DNA from: Phymatolithon calcareum
Taxonomy: Eukaryota > Rhodophyta > Florideophyceae > Hapalidiales
Direction: 5' to 3'
Assembly (NCBI GenBank): GCA_977006965.1
Contig: OZ345362.1
Coordinates: forward strand, 2,604,001-2,668,000
DNA length: 64,000 nt
Shown: in pieces, positions 20,831 through 31,298 of the stretch
How positions within the stretch are numbered: the stretch's first letter is position 1
Layout: each line of letters opens with the position of its first letter
Position numbers and translations under genes: made by a program
The notes under the pieces: generated by a model
Database searches by the model: none
Seen by the model: only the letters and a program-made list of their open reading frames with translations
Told to the model about the DNA's origin: nothing

Positions 20831-23800
20831 GCTTGCCGGCGATTGTGCGCACGGCTTTCACCTCAAGCACTGTCGCTGCTTCGGAGATTTGCTTGCGACG
20901 TGCTGGCAACAACACTATTGGTTCGATCTCCTTCGCAAGAGATCGCATCTTCACCCCGATGGTCGTCGGCGTCTGTGTGACTTCCGTGGAGTTAACGTTC
21001 ATCTCCTCTGGTGTCTGCGCCCAATGTCCGACATTGAACGTCTGCGAGATGGCGTCCCGTGCCTTTTCGAGCACAAGGGTCGTCCGTGCCGCGATCAACA
21101 TATCATCGACGTACTTCGCCACCAATATTTGCAGTGTCCCTTTAACCTCGTGCCGGAATAATTGCGGCATGCCTATCACCACTTCGAGGCCGAGGCCGTT
21201 CGTTAAGAGCTCATCCGATGCGCGTTGCCACTTCCGTCCGGCGGTAACTATACCGTAGAAGGTCACCAAGAGCAACCAAACCTTGCACGGTTTCGAAATT
21301 GACCTCGGCGGCATGACGAAGATCTTCCGCATGGCCTTCCCGCTTTGCGGGTATGCGCCCGAGATGTCACCCTTCCCAAGTATAAGGCCGAATTGGGACG
21401 CTACGGTGTATGTCAACCGGAACCCTTCGTGCGACACTACTGCCGCATCCGTGCGGAGAGAGTCTTTCTCGTTATCGCGGTTCCCATGGACACACAAGCG
21501 TGCTTTCAACTTGAAGCGCCTCGCACCCCCTTCGACTGTGTCTGTCTTGACGTTGTACACGAAGTGAGAACCAATGAGGTTGGCCTCCTTCGGTAACTCT
21601 CTTGTGTTTACCTCCTGGATGTTCGCGTACCAGTTCTTCTCCAACTCTGCCTCCTCCGCCTTGCACATTACTGGCTTGGGAATCCACGGTGCTTCTCTTG
21701 CATAGAAGCGGACGTTTCGAAATTGGTTGTATGTCTCTTCGAGCACCGCTTGTTCTGCGCGGTCTCGGTCCGCCTCCTTCATAATGAACGTCGCCATCAT
21801 GTTCAGTCTATCCGGAGGTCTGCTCATCCTAGAGCTCCTCCGAACCACTGGTTCTTCCGAATCCTCTTGGACTGTCGGGTCCAATTGTACCGACTTCCGG
21901 ATTGTGTCAATTTTTGGGGCTGTTTGCCCAGAGGATTCGACATCAATAGTAGGCTCCACTGCAGGCGTAATTGCGGAAATAGATGCCGGTTGACTTCCGA
22001 AATTGGCACTGTCTCCCTCATCGTGCTCTGCAACTCCCCCTCCGGATTCTTCAGCCTCTTTTACTGGAATTCCACTGATATCGAGGGCCTCATCTTCGCT
22101 GCTTTCTTCGTCACTAACTGAGGTCACCGACATATCCTGGGCACTCGTCTTTCTCGGCGCCCGTCGATGTCCAGTGTCCTTTGCTGGCACCCCATGTTGA
22201 GCCCTGAGCACCGCTGATGCGATCTCATTGCCGGGGAATTTCCGAACGTCTTCGGGCGCTATCACCTTCCGGTATCGTCCTTTCCCAACCACCACGGCAC
22301 CATCGGCGCGGACCTTCTCGACAGGGTGTTCTTCCCAGTGGCCACGAGGGCGACTGCCTCCGGGAAGTAAGACCAATACCTGCTCGCCGACCGTGATGTC
22401 CTTCCTTTGCGGACTAGGTCGCGACTTGACAATGCGAGCTAGAAGCCTTCGTGCTTCCATGGCTTTGTATGCAGCCAAGTACTCCTTCGTCACGAACTTC
22501 TGTCCCGTGCCGTCAACTGATGGCGTGTACCCGCGTGCAAGTTCAAACGAGGACGCCACCCTGTTCCCGTACATTATGTTGCTTATGTACCCAGCGTTCA
22601 CCACCTTGTCCTTGAACGGCTTCCCTCGATGATTCGGATCGGCATCCAGTTTCTCAAGAACGTCCTTCACGACCCTGTTCTTGCGCTCGACCACGCCTGC
22701 CTTGCCGTGGCGTCTTGCCGGCACAGGACTGAACTTTGTGCCGCGCTGAGCGGCCCAGTCCACAATAGGACGCTTCTCGAACTCCTGATCGGCGACTATC
22801 TCCACTGGATCACCATGGCGTAGACACCACGCGTTTTCCAACTCACGGATTATCGCGCTGAGTTCTCTCGTGCGAATGACACACATCTCCGAGAACCCTG
22901 TGGCACTGTCTACCATGTGGAGAATCATTTTCTTCTTCCAGTACATGATGTCGAAGTACACCCGCTCGTTGAAGTTGCGCTCAAGCTTTGTCACGCTAAA
23001 CTTCTTGTTGGGCTCTGGATCTCCCGTGCGAAGGCATACGTCACATTCTTCGACCAACTTGTCGATGTATGCGGTCATCCATGGTTGCCACTTGCCAGCC
23101 CTCTTGATCAACAGCTCCATTGACCGTCCGCGCAAGTGTGTGCGATTGTGCACCTTGCGAAGCAATTCTCGCAACCTCTGGGTTTGCGGTAATTTGTGTC
23201 CGGTTGAGCTGTCACCTACCTCCGTAAACATCGACTCAGCCACGTTCATCATGACGGTTTTGTTCGATAACCAGATGCGTGCATGTCCATCTTCCTTCGA
23301 CACCGGTGTCGGTATCGTGACCGTACGGCGCCCATAATCCATGGATAGTTCTTCGCGCTTGTGCCGCTCTACACCGTTGAACTCCTGCAAGGTATCCTTC
23401 GCCATCAGGAAAGGAACATCGCCGTCCACCACGAACGCCTTAATCGGTATCCACTCCCCGCTTCCAGCCGGGAGTGGTAGTGTACAACGAGCGATGATCC
23501 TCTCTGGTTTTGACCCGTTCTCTTCCGTACCAAACGCATGATATTTCGGGTCGCCATCCCTTCGCGGTTCGAACCTGGGTCTCACCCCGATCGTAGCGCA
23601 AAGACGAACGTAATTCCTCTCGCCGACGACAGAACCCTTCGCACCACCGTCAACGATGATCGAACGGCTGTCATCCTCTGCATGGAATACTTCCTCTGCA
23701 TGCGTTGCCATCGAGGTATACAGTATCTCTATGCTTTCTGCCAGCGTTGATGACTTCGACTGTGTGGTTCCATCCTTGTTCTTCGGTGGAAACTCGGACT

Positions 23801-25121
23801 GCTGGCTTTTCTTTCGATCTTGCTGCTTCTTCGCGTGTGCCTCCTTGCACTTTGGATTCTCGAATGCGAAGTGTTCACCTTTGCAGATCCAACACGGGCC
23901 TTTCTTTTTCCCCGTTGTCGTCTTCGAATGCGTCGTCGTTGCTGATGTAGAGCTCTCCTTCTGCGGGTAATCTTGCTTCACATGAGCCTTGGCTGCGGAC
24001 TCACCGTGGTCTAGACGACGGAGCGCGATTCGTACCGCCTCCATCGTGATTATTGCTGGCTCGTCCGATGTTGAAGAAGATGACGACCTTTCAACGCGTT
24101 GCGGCTCTGACAACGTTTCCAATTGCTTCTTGAGGTCTTCAGCGTCCGATAGGCTCCTCTTATTCGCCTGCAATGCTGCTTGCGCCTCTTGAACCTTGAT
24201 TCGGACGCTCGGATCAAGAACTCCTTCGCCTAACGCATCCAGGGCTGTCGACACGTCTTCCAAGGCATCAGCAGCGTTTCCAGACCGTCGATTAAGGTCA
24301 CCCAGTCGTAACCCCAGGCCTGCCGCGATGTCTATAGCCGTAACGACCCTCGTCGATGTCTGCTCGATAGCCGCATCGGCCTCACTCGCACAACTGTCCT
24401 CGACTAACGACGCAACAGGATGTTCATTGTCACGTCGACGCGACACCTGGCTAAGCGCTCCTGTAGCAGACTGCGGTCCTTCGCGACGACCTCGCGCCCT
24501 ACTTGCCACCGAAAGAGGATCTTCCTTCGTCAAGAGACCCTTCTGGTACTGCATTGCGTTCTGTAGCGCCCATGTGAACTCCGTCCGGTCCAGTTTAGCG
24601 TTCAATACGCACAGAAGCGCGAGTAACTCTTGTACGCCCGGTGCTTGCGCAGCTTCACCATGCGAGTAGGCGTATTGCGTGCACAACCCGCTGAACGACT
24701 GCCAATAGTCGTCGAACGTCTCTTTCCTCCCATGCGACTTGACCATCAGGTCTTTCCAAGACTTCGCCGTGTCTAAGAATGCGGTCTCCTTGTCCAATGG
24801 GTCAAGGGCGTTCAGGATGTAGTCAATGACTGTGCCGAATTCTTCGCGGTCCATCTCCGCGTGTACGTAGTCAGAGACATGTTCTAGGCGGTAGCCTGCA
24901 CCTCCGCTGATGTTGGTGAGGATGGCAAACACTTGCTGGCCGAACGACAATCGTCTGTTCGACGTCTTCTCGGCAAAGTCTTGGAACTTGATCCAGTCGA
25001 CCACCGCCCTCCTGTACGCTCTTGGCTCGACCGAGTCATCGAATATGGGAACAACACCGGGCTTCCTTGTTCTCATCCAGGACCTCCTTCCGGCGCCGCG
25101 GAAGCTTTGACCTGGGCCCAT
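20649..25121 (-). CDS. copia gag-pol (gag, protease, integrase, RT)
   Basis: One long ORF. The first ATG after the LTR (25121) lies within the primer-binding site; ATG at 25076 (MRTRKPG) is the other likely start. Order: a gag helical region; a knuckle-like CWICKGEHFAFENPKC; a protease-like site IIVDGGAKGSVVG, with DGG where DTG or DSG is usual; an integrase with HH-CC region (HNRTHLRG...CDVCLRTG) and acids in VYFDIMYW, IVADQEFEK and GVVERKNR; then RT with KARLCVHGN, GDISGAYPQ and the catalytic YVDD. The end of the ORF (GKLGYLGVACSPIAAFA) is the true RT end; beyond about 20790 the frame is wrong. The RNase H follows in the next frame. Confidence 0.9.
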   Translation of the reverse strand: MGPGQSFRGAGRRSWMRTRKPGVVPIFDDSVEPRAYRRAVVDWIKFQDFAEKTSNRRLSFGQQVFAILTNISGGAGYRLEHVSDYVHAEMDREEFGTVIDYILNALDPLDKETAFLDTAKSWKDLMVKSHGRKETFDDYWQSFSGLCTQYAYSHGEAAQAPGVQELLALLCVLNAKLDRTEFTWALQNAMQYQKGLLTKEDPLSVASRARGRREGPQSATGALSQVSRRRDNEHPVASLVEDSCASEADAAIEQTSTRVVTAIDIAAGLGLRLGDLNRRSGNAADALEDVSTALDALGEGVLDPSVRIKVQEAQAALQANKRSLSDAEDLKKQLETLSEPQRVERSSSSSTSDEPAIITMEAVRIALRRLDHGESAAKAHVKQDYPQKESSTSATTTHSKTTTGKKKGPCWICKGEHFAFENPKCKEAHAKKQQDRKKSQQSEFPPKNKDGTTQSKSSTLAESIEILYTSMATHAEEVFHAEDDSRSIIVDGGAKGSVVGERNYVRLCATIGVRPRFEPRRDGDPKYHAFGTEENGSKPERIIARCTLPLPAGSGEWIPIKAFVVDGDVPFLMAKDTLQEFNGVERHKREELSMDYGRRTVTIPTPVSKEDGHARIWLSNKTVMMNVAESMFTEVGDSSTGHKLPQTQRLRELLRKVHNRTHLRGRSMELLIKRAGKWQPWMTAYIDKLVEECDVCLRTGDPEPNKKFSVTKLERNFNERVYFDIMYWKKKMILHMVDSATGFSEMCVIRTRELSAIIRELENAWCLRHGDPVEIVADQEFEKRPIVDWAAQRGTKFSPVPARRHGKAGVVERKNRVVKDVLEKLDADPNHRGKPFKDKVVNAGYISNIMYGNRVASSFELARGYTPSVDGTGQKFVTKEYLAAYKAMEARRLLARIVKSRPSPQRKDITVGEQVLVLLPGGSRPRGHWEEHPVEKVRADGAVVVGKGRYRKVIAPEDVRKFPGNEIASAVLRAQHGVPAKDTGHRRAPRKTSAQDMSVTSVSDEESSEDEALDISGIPVKEAEESGGGVAEHDEGDSANFGSQPASISAITPAVEPTIDVESSGQTAPKIDTIRKSVQLDPTVQEDSEEPVVRRSSRMSRPPDRLNMMATFIMKEADRDRAEQAVLEETYNQFRNVRFYAREAPWIPKPVMCKAEEAELEKNWYANIQEVNTRELPKEANLIGSHFVYNVKTDTVEGGARRFKLKARLCVHGNRDNEKDSLRTDAAVVSHEGFRLTYTVASQFGLILGKGDISGAYPQSGKAMRKIFVMPPRSISKPCKVWLLLVTFYGIVTAGRKWQRASDELLTNGLGLEVVIGMPQLFRHEVKGTLQILVAKYVDDMLIAARTTLVLEKARDAISQTFNVGHWAQTPEEMNVNSTEVTQTPTTIGVKMRSLAKEIEPIVLLPARRKQISEAATVLEVKAVRTIAGKLGYLGVACSPIAAFAVCARVDGRGIESLEWSNQRHGPSATRHTVHPTDYDGAGASAHTCV

Positions 25122-25124
25122 AAC
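25111..25124 (-). promoter_or_regulatory. Primer-binding site for an initiator-tRNA fragment
   Basis: Immediately inside the 5' LTR the coding strand reads GTTATGGGCCCAG. This is complementary to the anticodon stem-loop of eukaryotic initiator tRNA-Met (CUGGGCCCAUAAC). Drosophila copia is primed in the same way by a 5' fragment of that tRNA cut in the anticodon loop. The site therefore predicts an internal tRNA primer, not the usual tRNA 3' end. Confidence 0.8.
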
Positions 25125-25439
25125 TGTTAAAACCACGCCGCACAGAGGGACACAGCCCAAAGACACACAGCTGTAGATATCCCTCGTGCCGCCGCACCGA
25201 GCGGCCACAGGTAGCTGTCGTCTGGACGCGCGCGCGTAGCCCAGAAATCCGAGACCTTCAAACTCGCTGGTTTATCTCTCCCCTCCCCTCCCTTTTTCGC
25301 CCCCGGCGCTGCCGGGAGCAGTCTAATATTTCAATGGTCATTACGGCTCGAATCATATATTCTAAAAATCAATTAAATCTTCACCAATAACATTCCTGTC
25401 TTCTTCCCGACCGATCATTGGTTCCATTCGATTTCAACA
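25125..25439 (-). repeat. copia 5' LTR
   Basis: Identical to the LTR at 19515-19829. Followed by the flanking duplication CTCAC. Confidence 0.95.
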
Positions 25440-25444
25440 CTCAC

Positions 25445-26450
25445 GCGAATTAGAATAGTATGATCTCGCACCACTCTTCAACCCAGGGGTGTCGCGCCCC
25501 CTACGTCATGTTCGTCCTTTGTCGTTCGTGGCTGAGGTCATTCTTCTGCCTCTATGGGCGTGGGCCGTAGCACCTCAACTCCAGTCGATGAGCTGCTGGT
25601 CTTTCCGTACAACAGTATTAAACTGTCTTCCCCCAACGAGGTGAAATGTTGCGCACCTTATTTGTGAAATGCCCATTGCGACGTTTCTAAATTCTACGTG
25701 CTTTTCTCTGGTGAAAGATGTCTGAACTATTATGCACCGCCTACGATTTTAATCGGTCCTTCGGCCTGACTGTCGCGAAAAATTATGTCGCCGTTTAGGG
25801 AGGATGTGTTTCGCAAACCTTGGGTCGTTGAACCCGTGCGAGTTATTGCGGAATCTTGAACGGATCAGCCAACGTCTTGGGCGATGAGCCCGTGCGAGGA
25901 TGTGTTGACGACGGAAGTTGTGGCAATGCCTTCTCGTCTGAATGCAGATTAAGATCTTTTGACCTTTTCTGCGACACTGACATCGAGCTTTCGGTTGCGC
26001 TTGCTGCAGTGCGGTGTTTGTCACACTGTTTAGATTTGTGAGATACTTGACCATATTTCCGACAGCTGAGAGAAGGCTGCGACACATGTGCCACGTGCCG
26101 AACTTTTTCGTGTGCAATTTTATAATAATGAATGCTTATTCCCCTATGTGGCTAGCAAGCAGTGCTTTTTATTTTTCCTCTACTTAGATTACGGCAGGGC
26201 GTTAATCCTGCTAGCTAATTGTAATCACGCTTCTTCTTCCACCCGAAGCAACTGCGGTGGTCCCACGATTCGTGAGTCCACGTAGACGATCAGAATGTTG
26301 GACTCTTTTCTTTACAGCTCACTTTTTCTGTGCCATACTAATGCACTGAAATTAGCGGACCCCTTGTGCAATGCGGAAACCCACTCCCAAAACGCCCCGT
26401 GGCGCGAAGTTATGAGAAAAAGACCGCGTCAGACTCTTCCCCGCAAACAG
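25445..26450. other. No gene recognised
   Basis: Short ORFs only; the longest (25749-26117, minus, 122 codons) has no recognisable motif. Confidence 0.4.
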
Positions 26451-26506
26451 GCACATCCGGGATTCGAACCCAGGACCTTTCTCTTTAACCGCTATACCAT
26501 AAGTGC
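26451..26506 (-). pseudogene. tRNA-like sequence lacking an anticodon arm
   Basis: On the minus strand an A-box-like TGGTATAGCGGTTA is followed, after only about 15 nt, by a good B box and T-arm (CTGGG-TTCGAAT-CCCGG) and a partial acceptor pairing GCAC/GTGC. The anticodon arm is missing. It is either a deleted tRNA gene or the head of a tRNA-derived SINE whose body would run toward about 26350. Confidence 0.4.
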
Positions 26507-27680
26507 AATTGCTCATCATGCATTCGATTCCGTCTTCGGACGTCTTCACAAACGTTTCGCCTCTTGAAACGCTGGGACAGGTCGGTGTTACATTGGACTG
26601 TTGAATTCTACTTAGTATCTTTGCAGCAACGACGGAGCAAAAAATCGTGAATGATTTCATCAATGTACAGTACGTTAGTTTAGGGTCATCATGACTCGCG
26701 AATGGGGCTCAAGCTGTTCTTATAGGAGTTGGCTTGACAAAACGATTCGCAATTGATAGTGCCTTTCACCTTTCCAGCGTCGCCTCGAATTCTAACATTT
26801 GCCTCGAACGATGCGCATGCGCCGAACTGATATTGCTGACCTGTGCCTCCTCGTCACTGTCTGCATCGGTTTGGGGAAGCAATTAACATGTAAACGCCGC
26901 GCTTTTTGCGAATGATATGATGGCATAAACCAGCACGCTGGAAGTGTTGAGTGGCGAACCATTGCTTGGTACGTCGTCGACAACGTTGTCGTCCGGTTTA
27001 CGTCGGGAGAGGTTGCTGCAAATTTGCCTAGGACCGGTGTCTCAGAATTGCGCGGAATGTTGCGAAGTAGACTACCGGTATTGTAATGCCCTCACATGTG
27101 CATTATGATACGAGTATGCGCACTCCTCGGGAGATCCCATCTCTTTTTAGAATTACCCAATACAAAACACTCCCGACAGACAAGACACACAAGACACAAA
27201 ACAGTAGTGAGGGTACTCTTTTCCGAATAAAAGAACCTGTGCAGACGACTTTACTGTGCGGGGGTGCCCTCCAGAGGGCTTTGGCGACACTCACTAACAA
27301 CGCACGACCAAAGCGTTCGTTACCCACAGACTTCCAAAGATATGGGCAAGGCTTCCTCAAATGCTACCTACATTTGTGAAACTCACGAAACGCCCACCAG
27401 AATGGCGGGCGGGAAAACTTAGGATTCAAAGTAATCCTATCTCAGTTCTCTATGGGGTTGTTGGTGCTTGGGCTCGACCGCTTTTCGCCTTGCTTCTGCG
27501 AAGCAACACAGGCCTATTTCGTTCTCCATGGGTTCTATGAGTGTCTTTCTAAATAGTAACAGCTCATGCAGCGCCTTTCTGTTTCAGTCTTTTTTCTCCT
27601 TCGAGGTCGTACCCTGGTTGCGTCCGTTCAAGGGACTCCACATGCTCTCTGGCTCTGGTGCCGATTGCGAAATAGTTTTG
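26507..27680. other. No gene recognised
   Basis: ORFs of 60-97 codons on both strands carry no recognisable motif. A short inverted repeat CGACAACGTTGTCG lies near 26978. Confidence 0.4.
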
Positions 27681-28333
27681 TCAACATATTGGTTTGCGGT
27701 TGTCACCGACCAGGTTAAACTTGACATCGCCCTGATGATCGCTCTCTTTTGTATAGCGAACTTTTCCATCCCAATAGTATCGCCCTACCTTGAGTTCTTT
27801 GATGATGTGCTTGAAAGCAACGACTTTTAACGGGACTCGGTAGAGATGGCGTTCTCGGCGGATCCCCCAAGAAGGGAACGACTGCGCAAATCTGCGTTGT
27901 ACAGTGTTCTTTATCCGTTTCTTTTGACATTGCGATGAGCGTTGCGGTCTCAGAACGCAACTAGAAATGATTCTTTGCGTTGATGAATATACAGAGCCGA
28001 TTTTGTCAAGTTTGGAATTGCCGTTAAGTCTGTTTACGAGAGTGGAAAAACGTGCCCATACCGTCCAAAGCATCAAGGTGAAATGGAAAGGTATTCTGTT
28101 TACTAACGATAAACGAGAACTCCAGATCAGCTACAAATTCAGATAGAAGAGGATAGGCGTTCTTGCGTGTGCCAGATGCAGGAACGCGACGGAGAGACTT
28201 AGCGACGGGCGGTAGACATGTCAGTGATCCGATAAGTGGAGGACGAAACCTGTCTCTCACATATCCATTCACAAACTCTGTCTCCCGGATTAGGTAGCCA
28301 GTGTCCTTATTCAACTTAGCAAAATCATCCAAA

Positions 28334-29124
28334 CGACAGGCCAAGATAGCAGTGTATCAGCTGAGATCCCTTGGTGTAACAGCCCGGGGACTCAGCCCCT
28401 TAAAAGCAATCAAGATGTACAAGGCCTTGATACAGCCAAGATGGGAATATGCCATGCACCTGACGCCATGGACGACAAGAGTTCAAACAGCTATTGCAGA
28501 CGTGGAGAAGACTTTTTTCGGACAAGTATTTGGTCCAATCGCAAAAAATCGACCCGCGAGACTTCGTCTTCTCTGTCGCATACATAATGCGGAAGACAGA
28601 AGACTAGTTCTAGCGTTACGAATGCTTGAACGAGCCAGAACAAGGAAAATGGGCTTGCTCGCAGTCCCAAGAGAGGAAAGAGACGTTGAGGAATTGCAAT
28701 GGGTGTGTCGTGACATATCATCAATGTTACATCACGACCTATTCGAGACGGCACTAACCTATCTTAAGCAGCGAGTTTCAGCAAAATCGTTGAGGGACCT
28801 GCTCTTTAAAGACGAAGGAGAAGGCTTGGAGGCGAGCAGAAAGATGAAATTCCTTATGATATTCCCGGGTCTACTACCGCCATCATCAGACTACCGAAAG
28901 CACGTCACCGCCAATTGGCGATTAAATGGGCATTCGGACTTTTTCCCCCATTCAGTACCACACTTCTGGAAGACAAATTCGGTGAAATCGTACCAACTCT
29001 CATGAACAAGCTCGAAGTGTACCTTCAAAGATATCGACTAACAGAAGAGGAGACTAGTGATACTGAAAAGGCACTTGACAAAGTACTATCCCTCACAATC
29101 GTCTTTTATGACGACATGGAATAG
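28334..29124 (+). pseudogene. LINE reverse transcriptase C-terminal region
   Basis: Reads RQAKIAVYQLRSLGVTARGL, then LSPLKAIKMYKALIQPRWEYA, then ADVEKTFFGQVFG and RLRLLCRIHNAEDRR. The ...Y.ALI.P..EY... W segment is the thumb and post-RT region of non-LTR polymerases. The main frame stops at 29005; a second frame (WAFGLFPPFSTTLLEDKFGE, ending at 29124) is probably the original C-terminus, implying a frameshift near 28900. The palm domain with the catalytic Asp pair was lost by 5' truncation. Confidence 0.75.
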
Positions 29125-29310
29125 ACCAAGAGAAAATAGAACGGCGACGCTGAGATTCCTACGAACAGGACAAGTGGACTCTAAGCTTTTCCCTCCACCT
29201 TCTCTGGAGGAGGGTTTTTGCAGCTAGGGCTACGACGATAGCAACGAGCTTTTGCGGGCTTTAATCTTATGAGTGTTTCTGAGGGCGTTTAATAAATTCA
29301 AAATTCAAAA
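28334..29310 (+). mobile_element. 5'-truncated LINE with RT C-terminus
   Basis: 977 bp flanked by the 13-bp duplication AAAATCATCCAAA (28321-28333 and 29311-29323), ending in ATTCAAAATTC plus A run. The 3' end is shared with the fragment at 9590-9718. The shared tail CGACGATAGCAACGAGCTTTTGCGGGCTTTA defines the family. Confidence 0.9.
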
Positions 29311-29661
29311 AAAATCATCCAAAGCCAGACCACGTCGAAATCCGGTGGGCACTTTGAGCCACAGAGTACATTTTGAAACTCTGTAAATGTCATATATCCT
29401 GTGTTTGCACTGTCAGAGCGTAGGAACACAAGTCGAGGGTTGCTTTCAGAAGCAAGGTTGTTACCAATTCAAGGAGGTCCAACCGATCCACTGTAGAGCT
29501 CTCCTGGTTCGATGAGGGATCGGTACATCGAAGTTCAAAACATGCAAATCAGATTGAGATGTACTATTCGGATAGTCTACCGAGAAAAGACTAGCAGACG
29601 AAGACTCCTCGTAAACAAGTGAAGGAGATTGCAGAGGCATCTAATCATGGTGAATCGGATC

Positions 29662-30032
29662 TGGGATATATGTTGATTTATTTTAAAAGCTCCCAAAGCC
29701 TCAAATTGAGTAACAGGGCAGCTTCTCGCTGTTTTCGATACTCATCTCTATACTCTCTCATTCTAATATCTCCTTAATTCGAATTTCTCTCCCTGTGAGG
29801 GCCCCAGTAAGTCTTTTGCGTTCATATTCCGTTTCTTGGTCCATCTTCATAGACCGCAGTATACGTTGCAACAAGATAAGCTCCACCACAGCACCAGTCC
29901 CGAAGTATTTCGCCAGAATGGATTTTCTCCACAAAGGAACTCTGTTGAAAATGACTCTCGGGCATCTCGACCTCGCAGTTCTGTCCCTTATATATAGCAC
30001 TCCTGCTAGGTCGTTCTGTACGCCGATCGGGT
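29662..30032 (-). mobile_element. Truncated LINE of the second family (VIFNR-type)
   Basis: On the minus strand it encodes RVIFNRVPLWRKSILAKYF and ERKRLTGALTGREIRIKEIL and ends in GGGAGCTTTTAAAATAAATC. The same product end and 3' tail occur in the pieces at 42803-42879 plus 57675-57889 and in 42232-42357. A 12-bp near-duplication, GTGA(A/C)TCGGATC, flanks it (29650-29661 and 30033-30044). The tail is not a simple poly(A). Confidence 0.65.
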
Positions 30033-30186
30033 GTGACTCGGATCGCTCACCAAAGAGTTTCCAGTTTCCTTAGCCAGTTTCCTGAACCTCCGAAGGAAAA
30101 GAAAGTACAGTTGGCACAGAGATCATGCCACCGTTTGGATATTTGCACGGCGTATCAAGGTGCAGAAATGTGTTCGGCAGGAGTGG

Positions 30187-30654
30187 CTATCTTTCTCCAT
30201 CTGGCTGTATGTCATGCTGATGACCCATGTCTGTCGGTATTAGCGGCAATAGAGTCGGGTTCGGGCACATAGGGTGGAATCCATGGTGAAGGTACGCATT
30301 CGAAAAGGTTTGGTCAGAACTGAAATTGGGATCGGAAGCATCATTTTCGATGACTCGGGCTGTCGGTTGCAGCTGTGACAATCCAAAAGACTGTTGTGTG
30401 CGCAGTCGTTTCTCTGTGACACACTCGGATGCGATTATGTCTTGCGCTCCGGAGTTCGATGAAGATGCAGCCCAATCTTGTGCCCATGGCAGAGATTGGA
30501 CTGCGTGAGTCTCTGGTTTATGGGTGGAGTGGCTTGGAGTGGTCCGCGGCAGCTCGGGTGGATACAGAAAGCTCTCATCCGTAGCCATCATATCTGGAGG
30601 TCCATCAACTGCACCTGTGTCACACAGGTGCAGTTGATGGACCTCCCGGCTCAA
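30187..30654 (-). CDS. Hypothetical ORF, 155 residues
   Basis: I do not recognise this. The product is rich in Ser, Pro, Thr and Gln with no motif. Its first codons lie inside the hairpin at 30596-30646, which makes the start doubtful. Confidence 0.15.
   Translation of the reverse strand: MSREVHQLHLCDTGAVDGPPDMMATDESFLYPPELPRTTPSHSTHKPETHAVQSLPWAQDWAASSSNSGAQDIIASECVTEKRLRTQQSFGLSQLQPTARVIENDASDPNFSSDQTFSNAYLHHGFHPMCPNPTLLPLIPTDMGHQHDIQPDGER
30596..30646. repeat. Perfect 24-bp hairpin, 3-nt loop
   Basis: GGAGGTCCATCAACTGCACC and the next four bases (TGTG) pair perfectly with 30623-30646 around TCA. This is a perfect short inverted duplication; it could fold as a hairpin RNA if transcribed. 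Confidence 0.85.
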
Positions 30655-30689
30655 GAACCTGAAATTAAGACATGATGAAACCAGAAGGA

Positions 30690-30885
30690 GTTGAAGTTGT
30701 TCAGACCGACATCTTGGAGGCTGATGGCGGTTGCTCGTTTCAGTTTAGAGCATATGTGCTCTATATAAATGTCTGAGGAAATCTTCTCGGATGGATTTCC
30801 GCGGAATCCGTCACTTCTGGAAGATAAGCTGGGAGACTGGGAAATGGTGAACGTCAATGATGCAGCAAGTAATGGTCAAGACCAC
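30690..30885 (+). mobile_element. LINE-related relic, left part (target of gypsy element 1)
   Basis: The stretch GGAATCCGTCACTTCTGGAAGAT and following recur at 42155. It reads NPSLLEDKLGDWEMVN, like the TTLLEDKFGEI end of the LINE at 28334. The relic continues after the gypsy insertion at 40474, where the frame resumes and stops after about 14 more codons. Confidence 0.5.
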
Positions 30886-31296
30886 TGTGGTGCAATGCTC
30901 CGTGATCTAGTGACCCGCTATTTTTCCATTTCTGTAAGCAGTCTACTGTATGCCACTGTCCTTATAGTCGTAGTGACCGTCGGTGGAGAGGAAGGACCAA
31001 GGAGGTTTTCGGGCTCTGCGATTCCGGTTCCGACGTTGCCTGATCCCGAGTCCGGGCCAGTTCGTCGCCATTACCGTTACGCAACCCCAAACCGACCGAT
31101 AAAACCCGTACCTTTTGCTTTTACTTGTCCCTCTTCCTTTTCTATTTCTCTCTCTACCACCTCCCTCCGTCGTGCGCGCGTGCGCTCCTACAAGCCGCAA
31201 CTACAGCGCGCGTCCGACGCTGCTCTGTCGTGCTAACGCGGAAAGGGGGTTCCGAACACCCCGATCGGCAAGCCCTCCCTAGGGCTTTGCACGACA
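30886..31296 (+). repeat. gypsy-1 5' LTR
   Basis: Starts TGTGGTGCAATG and ends GCACGACA; the matching copy is at 40058-40468. Includes the short ORF MSLFLFYFSLYHLPPS, duplicated in both LTRs and of no known meaning. Confidence 0.95.
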
Positions 31297-31298
31297 AC

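Larger units (their letters stand above)
19515..25439 (-). mobile_element. Complete Ty1/copia retrotransposon, 5925 bp
   Basis: Bounded by two 315-bp LTRs (19515-19829 and 25125-25439) that are identical as far as I can compare them, and by the 5-bp duplication CTCAC (19510-19514 and 25440-25444). Gag-pol is on the minus strand in the copia order: gag, protease, integrase, RT, RNase H. Identical LTRs mean a very recent insertion, although the RNase H region is out of frame with the rest. Confidence 0.95.
27681..29400 (-). pseudogene. Unknown coding relic, interrupted by a LINE
   Basis: On the minus strand the reading runs from about 29400 (a segment ending WLKVPTGFRRGLALDDF), is broken by the LINE insertion at 28334-29310, resumes in frame as LNKDTGYLIRETEFVNGYV and on to about 28100, and shifts frame to a basic segment (27681-28076) containing VPLKVVAFKHIIKELKVGRY. 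Joining across the LINE target duplication restores one frame, so this was coding when the LINE landed. I do not recognise the family; it may be part of another retroelement. Confidence 0.4.
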
